From Actinomadura coerulea (lineage in GTDB: Bacteria > Actinomycetota > Actinomycetes > Streptosporangiales > Streptosporangiaceae), in NCBI RefSeq assembly GCF_014208105.1, contig NZ_JACHMQ010000001.1:5704001-5768000 (forward strand): 64,000 bases of DNA, read 5' to 3'. The position numbers were made by a program, and so were the translations under genes. The notes under the pieces are model-generated. The model searched no databases. It saw only the letters and a list, made by a program, of their open reading frames with translations, and had not been told where the DNA came from. Of this stretch, positions 57,745-64,000 are shown piece after piece (positions within the stretch are counted from its first letter, which is position 1; every line of letters begins with the position of its first letter).

Positions 57745-60465
57745 TCAGGGAGTGCCGGACTCCTCGCCCCAGTGCCAGCCCGAGCCGTCCGGCTTGGGGA
57801 CGATCACGCGCCGGGTGCGCGGGGCGGGGCGCGGCGCGGGTTGCGGCGGGCCGTCCGCCCACGGCGCCCAGGGCGCGCCCTCGGGCTCGGGCGCCCGGCC
57901 GGGCGCCGCCCCGTCGGGGGCCGTCTGGAAGACCAGTTCCGGCGACTCGTCCGCGTTCGGCTGCGGGACGGCGTGGAACGCGGCGTTCGCGTCCGGCCGC
58001 CGCCGGGCGCGCGGCACCTCCGCCGGAGCGTCCGGCTCGGCGATGTCCGGGCGGACGTTTCCGTTCGGCGGCGCGGCCGCGGGAGGCGGGGTCGATTCCG
58101 CCCAGTTGATGGCGTAGGGGAAGGGTTGCTCCTCCGGGAGGCGGGGCGGGGCGACGGTGCCGCCGGCCGGGACGAGGGCGGTGCGTTCGCGCAGGTCCAT
58201 GCGGGCGTGCAGGCCGGCGAGGAAGCCCGGAAGCCACCAGTTGGCCGCGCCCATGAACCGCATCGTGGCGGGGACGAGGAGGGAGCGGACGAGGGCGGCG
58301 TCCACGACGACGGCCACGAACATGCCGACGCCGATCAGCTTCACGACGGTGATCCCGGCCATGCTGAACGCGGCGATGACGAGGAGGAAGAGCAGCGCGG
58401 CGCTGGTGATGATGCCGCCCGTGTGCTGCATGCCGGATGCGACGGCGACGCGGTTGTCGTGCGTGAGGTCCCATTCCTCGCGGATGCGGCTCAGCAGGAA
58501 GACCTCGTAGTCCATGGACAGGCCGAACACGACCGCGAGGATGAGGATCATGCTGGTGGCCTCGACGCCGCCGGTGGGGGTGAAGTTCAGCAGCCCGGCG
58601 AGGTGCCCGTACTGGAAGCCCCAGACGATCGCGCCGAACGAGGCGCCGATCGACAGGACGTTCATGACGATGGCCTTGAGCGGCAGGACGATCGAGCCGA
58701 AGAACATGAACAGCAGGACGAACGTGGCGATCCCGACGACGAGCGCCATCTTCGGCAGGGATCTCATCAGGCTCGACATCAGGTCCATCTGGCCGGCGGT
58801 GCTGCCACCGACGTCGATGTGCATCGGGTAGCCGTCCTTGGACAGGCCCATCCCGCGGATCTCGGTGACGAGGTCCTGGGCGTGCTGGTCCATCGGCTCG
58901 TACTTGTGCGTGACGGAGATGCGCACGCCCCCGTACGAGCCGGAGTAGCCGGTGAACTGGGCCTCGGTGACGCCGGGGAGCGACGCGAGCTGCTTCCTGA
59001 ACTGCTCCAGATAGGGCGGGATGGGGTCGCCCTTGCCGGACGGCGTCCAGTCGCGCGGGATGAGGTCTCCGGACACCACCACGTCGATGGGCTCGACGGA
59101 CCCGTTGGGGAAGTCCTTCTTGATGGTCTCCACCACGGCGCGGGTGGGGCTGTCCTTGGGCAGGACGCGGGCGTCCACGCTGCCGAACTGGACGTTCAGG
59201 AACGGCACGAACATCACGCCCAGGATGACGAGCACGGCCGCGAAGTACGGGAGCGGGTGCTTCATCACGCTGTTGCCTAGCCGGAACCAGAAGCCGCTCT
59301 CGGGGTCTCGCCGCGCGCGCTTGGCCGTGGGACGCCGCCACCACATCTGCCCGCCCTCGACACGCGGCCCCAGAAGAGCCAACAGAGTCGGCAGCAGGAC
59401 GGTTGCTCCGAACACCGCGACCATGACGGTTGCTATGCCGGCGAGCCCGATCGTGCGGAGGAACATCTGCGGAAAGAGCAGGAGGCCGGCGAGAGCCGCC
59501 GAGACGGTGACGCCGCTGACCATGATGGTGCGGCCCGCCGTCGCCATGGTGGCGGCCAAGGCGGCCTCACGGATGGGCTTGAGCGCCGTCCTGTGCGCCT
59601 GCTTGGCGGCCTTGCGCGCCGCCTTGTCGCGTTCTCGCTTCCACGGTTTCCCCGGTGGCAGACCTTGTGCGGTCATGCCGCGTTGGAGTTCCTCACGGAA
59701 ACGGCTGATGATGAACAGCGAATAGTCGATCGCCAGGCCGACGCCCATCATCGTGACGACTTCCAGGGCGAAGGACGTCACGTCCGCCGCGTACGTCACC
59801 ACGTGCAGGACGGCCAGTCCGCCGACCGTCGAGAAGACGCCCACGATGATGGGCAGGACCGAGGCCGTCACGGCGCCGAACAGGATGACGAGCAGGATGA
59901 GCAGGGGCAGCGCGGTGATGGTCTCCGCGCGGACGATGTCGGCCACGACCTGCTGGCCGAACTCCTCGCCCAACGGGACGTTGCCGCCGTACCGGACGTC
60001 GAGCCCCGGCGCGGCCAGGCGGTCCTTGACGGCGTGGTAGTTCTCCGACTTGTCCGCGGCCTCCTTGCCCTTCAGCTTCACCGCGACGAACGTCGAGTGC
60101 CGGTCGTGGGAGGCGAACGTGCGCGCGGCGTCGCCGTTGAACGACCAGTAGGAGATGATCTCGTCGACCTGTGCCCTGGGCAGCCGCGCGATGGTGGTGA
60201 CGACGCTCGCCTCGAAGCGCGGGTCGTCCACCGTCATGGTGTCGCTCGAATACAGGACGAGGACGTCGGGGTTGGTGCTGCCGAAGTACGTCGCGCCCAG
60301 CTTGGCGACGAGCGTCGAGGACGCGTCAGGGTCCTCGAAGCCGCCCTCCTTGAACTTGGCGAACACGCCGAGTCCCCAGGCGCCCGCCACCCCGGTCATG
60401 ATCAGAATCAGCACGAGGCTGGTCCAGCGTCGCCGGTGGATGAGACGCCCCAGCCCCGAAAGCAT
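57745..60465 (-). CDS. MmpL-family lipid exporter
   Basis: 906 residues, RND superfamily. Twelve membrane helices in two halves, with two large outside domains (about 40-180 and 425-570). Each half has the proton-relay Asp-Tyr pair of MmpL3: GLAIDYSLFIISRFREEL near 243 and GLSMDYEVFLLSRIREEW near 649. A 200-residue Pro-rich cytoplasmic tail ends in VPKPDGSGWHWGEESGTP. MmpL proteins move lipids such as mycolate esters, PDIM or glycolipids out of the cytoplasm. It lies 63 bases downstream of the acyl-AMP ligase and converges with the glycosyltransferase, 43 bases apart. The ATG at 60465 has AGGAGGATC upstream. Confidence 0.94.
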   Translation of the reverse strand: MLSGLGRLIHRRRWTSLVLILIMTGVAGAWGLGVFAKFKEGGFEDPDASSTLVAKLGATYFGSTNPDVLVLYSSDTMTVDDPRFEASVVTTIARLPRAQVDEIISYWSFNGDAARTFASHDRHSTFVAVKLKGKEAADKSENYHAVKDRLAAPGLDVRYGGNVPLGEEFGQQVVADIVRAETITALPLLILLVILFGAVTASVLPIIVGVFSTVGGLAVLHVVTYAADVTSFALEVVTMMGVGLAIDYSLFIISRFREELQRGMTAQGLPPGKPWKRERDKAARKAAKQAHRTALKPIREAALAATMATAGRTIMVSGVTVSAALAGLLLFPQMFLRTIGLAGIATVMVAVFGATVLLPTLLALLGPRVEGGQMWWRRPTAKRARRDPESGFWFRLGNSVMKHPLPYFAAVLVILGVMFVPFLNVQFGSVDARVLPKDSPTRAVVETIKKDFPNGSVEPIDVVVSGDLIPRDWTPSGKGDPIPPYLEQFRKQLASLPGVTEAQFTGYSGSYGGVRISVTHKYEPMDQHAQDLVTEIRGMGLSKDGYPMHIDVGGSTAGQMDLMSSLMRSLPKMALVVGIATFVLLFMFFGSIVLPLKAIVMNVLSIGASFGAIVWGFQYGHLAGLLNFTPTGGVEATSMILILAVVFGLSMDYEVFLLSRIREEWDLTHDNRVAVASGMQHTGGIITSAALLFLLVIAAFSMAGITVVKLIGVGMFVAVVVDAALVRSLLVPATMRFMGAANWWLPGFLAGLHARMDLRERTALVPAGGTVAPPRLPEEQPFPYAINWAESTPPPAAAPPNGNVRPDIAEPDAPAEVPRARRRPDANAAFHAVPQPNADESPELVFQTAPDGAAPGRAPEPEGAPWAPWADGPPQPAPRPAPRTRRVIVPKPDGSGWHWGEESGTP

Positions 60466-60528
60466 GATCCTCCTGTTTCGCCGCGGCCGCCCGGAGGCTC
60501 ACTCGCCCCCGCGCGGCCGGTTCCGTCG

Positions 60529-62325
60529 TCACCTGCGCGTCGCCAGGCGGTCCGCGGTCGTCGCCAGGTCGCCGTCCAGGTAGCGCTGCCGGGTGGCGGC
60601 CCGTGCGATCTTCCCGCTGGAGGTGCGCGACACGCCACCCGGTTCGATCAACACGAACGCGTGGACGCTCATCTCGTGCTCGACGTTGACGGCCGCGCGG
60701 ACCGCCGACTCCACCTCGTCCACGTCGAGCCGCCCGAGGGGGACGCGGCGGTTGCGCTCGGCGACGATCACCAGCCGCTCGGTCTCCTCCCCGGTGAGCG
60801 CGAACGCGGCCACGTGGTCGGGGCGGACCGCCGGGTGGGCCTCCTGGGCGGTGACCTCGATGTCCTGCGGGTAGTGGTTGCGGCCGTCCACGATGATGAG
60901 GTCCTTGATACGGCCGGTCACATAGAGCTCACCCTCGTGGACGACCCCGTAGTCACCGGTCTTCATCCACGGCCCGGACGGCAGGTCCCCGGGCTCGGAC
61001 AGCTCGCCGCCGAACGTCTCCTGGCTCCGCTCGGAGTTGCGCCAGTAGCCCGGCGCCGTGTTGGGGCCGTGCACCCAGATCTCGCCGACCCGTCCGTCCG
61101 GCTGCTCGACGCGGGCCTCGGGGTCGACGATCGCGACGAACTGCCCGCACGGGCGCCCGCACGACACCAGTTCGGTCGTCCCCTCCGCGCCGTCCTCGCG
61201 GAGCCGCAGGTCGCCTCGGGTGAGCGCCTCCCGGTCCACGGAGATGATCTTCGGCGGGACGTCCTCGGCGGCGGCCGTGACGAACACGGTGGCCTCGGCC
61301 AGCCCGTAGCCCGGCGCCTGCGCCCCCGGACGCAGCCCGGCCGGCGCGAGCGCGTCGGCGAACATCGACAGCGTCGACGTGCGGATCGGCTCCGCGCCGT
61401 TCAGGCAGGTCGTCAGCCCGGACAGGTCCAGATCGGCGATCTTCTCCGGCGCGGCCATGGAGGCGGCGTACTCGTAGGCGAAGTTCGGCCCGGCGGTGTA
61501 GACGTTCTTGCCGGGACGCCCGGCGATGAGCTGGAGCCACCGCATCGGGTTCATGATGAACGAGACCGGGTCGGTGTAGATGGCGTGGTCGCCGCGCACC
61601 AGCGGCAGCGCCATCGTCGCGATCAGCCCCATGTCGTGGAACAGCGGCAGCCAGCTCACCAGCTCGGGGTCCGGCTTCTCGGGCGCCCACCCGGCCCACA
61701 GCTGCGCGGCGTTCGCCGTCACGTTCCCGTGGGTGATCTCCACCCCGGCCGGACGTCGCGTCGATCCCGACGTGTACTGCAGGTAGGCGACGTCGTCGAA
61801 CGCGATCGTCTCGTCCCGCCAGCGGTCCGCCAGGGCGAGGTCGACCTCCTCGGCGAACACGATCTCCTTCGGCTGCGGGACGTCGTGGTCGGCGAGGAAC
61901 TTCTCCACGTGCGGCAGCGCGTTCCGCGTCGTGACGATCACCGCGGGCTCGGCGTCGGTGTAGGCGCCGATCAGCCGGTCGGCGTGCCCCGGCAGGTCGG
62001 GCGAGAACAGCGGAACCGCGATGACGTGCGAGTACAGGGCGCCCAGCATGGTCATCATGTATTCGAGCGTCTGCGGCAGCAGCAGCGCGGCGCGCTCCCC
62101 GGGCCCGGTGACCTGCCGGAGCGTCACCGCCATGGCGCGCGCCCGCCGGTCGGTCTCGGCCCAGCTCAGCGTGAGGTGCGCGCCGGCCGGGTCGGCCGAG
62201 TAGTCGACGAAGGTGTAGGCCGGGGCGTCCGGCTTCTCCCTCGCCCACCGCGCGGCCCGCTCGATCAGCGGGGTGCGGCCGGAGCCGCCGGGCAGGAGTT
62301 CGGGAAGCAGCGAGCCCAATGCCAT
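60529..62325 (-). CDS. Long-chain fatty acyl-AMP ligase (FAAL, FadD32-like)
   Basis: 598 residues. FAALs activate fatty acids to acyl-AMP and hand them to an acyl carrier domain rather than to CoA. The nucleotide loop LQYTSGSTRRPAGVEITHGNV, quoted in outline, has the RRPAG form typical of FAAL/FadD32 instead of the K-G of CoA ligases. Other family marks: WLPLFHDMGLI, CLNGAEPIRTSTL, GYGLAEATVFV and VTGRIKDLIIVDGRNHYPQDIE. Length and motifs equal FadD32, which loads Pks13. The ATG at 62325 has GGGAG eight bases upstream. Gene pair with MmpL; its natural acceptor here is the N-terminal carrier of the PKS at 47420-53938. Confidence 0.93.
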   Translation of the reverse strand: MALGSLLPELLPGGSGRTPLIERAARWAREKPDAPAYTFVDYSADPAGAHLTLSWAETDRRARAMAVTLRQVTGPGERAALLLPQTLEYMMTMLGALYSHVIAVPLFSPDLPGHADRLIGAYTDAEPAVIVTTRNALPHVEKFLADHDVPQPKEIVFAEEVDLALADRWRDETIAFDDVAYLQYTSGSTRRPAGVEITHGNVTANAAQLWAGWAPEKPDPELVSWLPLFHDMGLIATMALPLVRGDHAIYTDPVSFIMNPMRWLQLIAGRPGKNVYTAGPNFAYEYAASMAAPEKIADLDLSGLTTCLNGAEPIRTSTLSMFADALAPAGLRPGAQAPGYGLAEATVFVTAAAEDVPPKIISVDREALTRGDLRLREDGAEGTTELVSCGRPCGQFVAIVDPEARVEQPDGRVGEIWVHGPNTAPGYWRNSERSQETFGGELSEPGDLPSGPWMKTGDYGVVHEGELYVTGRIKDLIIVDGRNHYPQDIEVTAQEAHPAVRPDHVAAFALTGEETERLVIVAERNRRVPLGRLDVDEVESAVRAAVNVEHEMSVHAFVLIEPGGVSRTSSGKIARAATRQRYLDGDLATTADRLATRR

Positions 62326-62520
62326 TGATCATCTCCCGAGGGGACGGGCCGGACGGGGCCGTGGACGGTGCTGTGAGGGGGTCGCACTCCGCCGGCGAGG
62401 TGCGCCGCGCCTGCCGGACGACTCTGTCTGGAACGCCCCGGTGACCGGCGATGATCACAAGCTACCGGATGGTAGTCAGTGGGCGATATTAGCTGCCGGT
62501 CACATTCGCCGAAGCACGGT

Positions 62521-62540
62521 TTGTCATCCCCGTGACAAGA
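62521..62540. promoter_or_regulatory. Palindromic operator TTGTCA-N6-TGACAAGA upstream of the FAAL gene
   Basis: TTGTCA (62521-62526), TCCCCG, TGACAAGA (62533-62540), about 195 bases before the FAAL start. It repeats the palindrome of the PKS/MFS promoter with the same arm sequence and the same six-base spacing. The site could also serve a transcript towards the zinc-ribbon gene, but that gene runs the other way from beyond 62842. Confidence 0.7.
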
Positions 62541-62593
62541 GGAAATGCCCATTCACACCTGGGCTCACGGCCGGTCACCGACCGTGCCCGGGG

Positions 62594-62842
62594 CTACCGG
62601 CCGGCGGAGAAGATCTGCTGCATGATGCCCCGGCGGTGCCGCCCCTGGTACGTCGTCTCCGGGTTCACCTCGTCCGGGAGTTCGGCGAGGTAGCGGCTCT
62701 CCGCGTCGATGAGCTGCTCCAGCTCGCCGCGGTCGAGGAAGACGCCCTTGCATCCCGGGCATTCCTCGATCACGACCCCGTGGCGTTCGTGGGTGTCGAG
62801 CCTGGAGTCGCACTTCGGGCACTGCAGCGTCGCGTCTGACAT
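62594..62842 (-). CDS. TFIIB-type zinc-ribbon small protein
   Basis: 82 residues from ATG 62842 (GGGGA upstream; an ATG seven codons earlier is in frame). The zinc ribbon is LQCPKCDSRLDTHERHGVVIEECPGCKGVF, that is CPKC...CPGC, followed by LDRGELEQLIDAE, the full pattern of the zf-TFIIB family. The C-terminus is basic (YQGRHRRGIMQQIFSAGR). It probably binds zinc and a protein or RNA partner. It is co-directional with the FAAL-MmpL unit, but the shared operator lies after its stop, so it need not be part of the regulon. Function unknown. Confidence 0.85.
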   Translation of the reverse strand: MSDATLQCPKCDSRLDTHERHGVVIEECPGCKGVFLDRGELEQLIDAESRYLAELPDEVNPETTYQGRHRRGIMQQIFSAGR

Positions 62843-62998
62843 ACCGGATCCCCTGTCCGTCACGCCCGCGTTTACCGTCGCCGGTCAGCATACTGACACC
62901 GGGCCCTTTTCGGGTCGATACCAGGACACTCACCCGCTGATTCGGATGCGGGACGGGGATGTGCGTCCGTTCGATTCGCCTTAGCCCCTTCGCCGGTG

Positions 62999-64000
62999 TC
63001 AGCCTGTTCTGTCCTGCTCTGCCCGGGACTCGGCGCGGCCGAGCGCCCCCCGGCGCCGCGCCGCCACGATGCAGGCCGCGCCCCACAACAGGCCGATCTC
63101 GGCCACCAGGGCCACGGCGACGACGACCGCCCAGTCCGTACCGTCGCCTTCCTCCGCACCGGCCGGGGACATCAGGCTCGTACGACTCGCATCGGCCACC
63201 GGCGGCAGGTTCGGAGGCCTCACCGGCGGCAGGACGACGGGCGCCGACGGCGTCGGCAGCGCCTGTCCGGGCGGAATCGGAGCAGCCCCGTCGCCCGGCT
63301 GCACGCCCCCACCCGGCGCCTGCGGCCCGTCCGCAGGAGGCCCGCCTCCCGACGGCAGACCGCCCCCGCCCGGGAGGCCGCCCCCGCCCGGCTGGCCCCC
63401 CGCCTTCGGCTCACCACCCTGGCCTGGCTTCGCACTCTCCGCCGGCTTCGCGCTCTCCCCCGGCTTGGCGCTCACACTCGGCTCAACACCCTGCGAAGGC
63501 ATAGCACCCTGCGAAGGCTTCACACCCTCCGAGGGTTTCGCGCCCTGCGAAGGTTTCACACCGTGCGGGGGCTTCCCGCCGTGCAACGAGTTCGTATCAC
63601 CACCCGGCTTCGCACTACCGGACGGCTTCGCGCTGTGGCGTGGCTTCGCGCTGTGGGGTGGCAGGACGTCAGAGGGCGGCTTCGCGCTCTGGCGTGGCTT
63701 GTCGCCATGGGACGGCGCAGCGATGTGAGGCGACTTCCCGCCAACCGTCGTCGGACACGGCCACCCATCCACGGTCGTGCTGCTCCCCACGCAGGGCGTA
63801 GACGGCCCACCCGGCCCCACCGGCCGTGGGTGGGCCCCGGGGGCAGGCTTCCGACTGGGGCTCGGCTTACCACCGTGGGTCGATCCACCACCAGACGACG
63901 CACACGGCCGCCCGGCTCCGTCAGAACTGCCATCCACACACTTCGACGGCGTCCCTCCCGCTCCCGGTGAAGTACCGGACGGCTTAACACCGGGTGTCGA
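62999..64000 (-). CDS. Repetitive, C-terminally membrane-anchored surface protein, partial (N-terminus outside the window)
   Basis: The frame is open to the window edge (334 codons to the stop at 62999-63001). The protein is almost all Lys, Pro, Ser, Gly and His in short degenerate repeats (SAKP, GVKPSQGAKPSEG, GGGLPGGGGLPSGG). Two Cys-loop units stand out in the upstream part: CVDGSSDGAGRPC and CVGSSTTVDGWPC, about 30 residues apart, which could be disulfide-closed. Near the C-terminus one membrane helix (WAVVVAVALVAEIGLLWGAA) is followed by a basic tail, so the repetitive part is outside. It is probably a cell-wall spanning stalk. No function is recognised and no lipid-cluster link is proven; it lies next to the zinc-ribbon gene. 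Confidence 0.75.
   Translation of the reverse strand, partial: STPGVKPSGTSPGAGGTPSKCVDGSSDGAGRPCASSGGGSTHGGKPSPSRKPAPGAHPRPVGPGGPSTPCVGSSTTVDGWPCPTTVGGKSPHIAAPSHGDKPRQSAKPPSDVLPPHSAKPRHSAKPSGSAKPGGDTNSLHGGKPPHGVKPSQGAKPSEGVKPSQGAMPSQGVEPSVSAKPGESAKPAESAKPGQGGEPKAGGQPGGGGLPGGGGLPSGGGPPADGPQAPGGGVQPGDGAAPIPPGQALPTPSAPVVLPPVRPPNLPPVADASRTSLMSPAGAEEGDGTDWAVVVAVALVAEIGLLWGAACIVAARRRGALGRAESRAEQDRTG

Noticed and set aside
62594..62842. Membership of the zinc-ribbon gene in the lipid regulon
   Set aside because: The shared palindrome lies downstream of its stop codon, so it cannot be its promoter operator; co-transcription is unproven.

Overview
The window is about 73% GC with tightly packed genes, frequent 4-base ATGA/GTGA stop-start overlaps and many GTG starts. 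Together with the regulator set (ECF sigma, PucR, GAF-LuxR, PASTA-less Ser/Thr kinase, GntR-UTRA) this points to a filamentous, high-GC actinobacterium; an Actinomadura or Streptosporangiales relative is my inference, not something the sequence proves. No rRNA, tRNA, CRISPR array or intact insertion sequence was seen.

Region 1 (1-6.4 kb): an alcohol dehydrogenase cut by the window edge with a hotdog thioesterase, an iron superoxide dismutase gene with a Nur-type operator at its start, and the nrdA-nrdB class I ribonucleotide reductase operon, which carries both a cobalamin riboswitch and a pair of NrdR-like boxes. Region 2 (6.4-10.7 kb): a three-gene copper set (membrane protein, YcnI-like, CopC-like), an ABM-truncated hemoglobin fusion, a decayed GNAT gene followed by a short leader peptide and an intact GNAT gene, and an AhpD-like protein. 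Region 3 (10.8-20.6 kb): TetR, two acyl-CoA synthetases in an overlapping operon, a GAF-LuxR regulator, a polysaccharide deacetylase, a NarL-type two-component pair, an anchored coiled-coil protein and a crotonase without the usual glutamates. Region 4 (20.6-31 kb): a short Rho, a Ser/Thr kinase, another FadD-like ligase, a SigE-like ECF sigma factor, two hydrolases, a GlxA-type regulator, a surface protein ending exactly in LPVTG and a lipoprotein L,D-transpeptidase. Region 5 (31-40 kb): YceI, an orphan sensor kinase, a glutamate-cysteine ligase family enzyme, an OmpR-type two-component pair, GntR plus Nudix hydrolase, a PucR regulator and a decayed peptide-ABC permease. Region 6 (40-46 kb): a GH15-like enzyme, an Rpn-like nuclease, a LysE exporter divergent from an Lrp regulator, and a secreted protein.

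Region 7 (46-62.5 kb) is the most striking part. A crotonyl-CoA carboxylase/reductase and a Pks13-like polyketide synthase (ACP-KS-AT-DH-KR-ACP-degenerate ACP-TE) form one operon; an MFS transporter and a GT1 glycosyltransferase diverge from it; and an MmpL transporter and an FadD32-like fatty acyl-AMP ligase form the third transcription unit. A near-identical palindrome (TTGTCA-N6-TGACAA) lies in the PKS/MFS promoter region and in front of the ligase/MmpL unit, which suggests one regulon. I infer a fatty acid activated by the ligase, extended once with an ethylmalonyl-type unit, reduced to the beta-hydroxy stage (the dehydratase has lost its catalytic residues), released by the thioesterase, perhaps glycosylated, and exported: a short-branch mycolate-like lipid system. 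The window closes with a zinc-ribbon protein and a repetitive membrane-anchored surface protein that runs off the edge.
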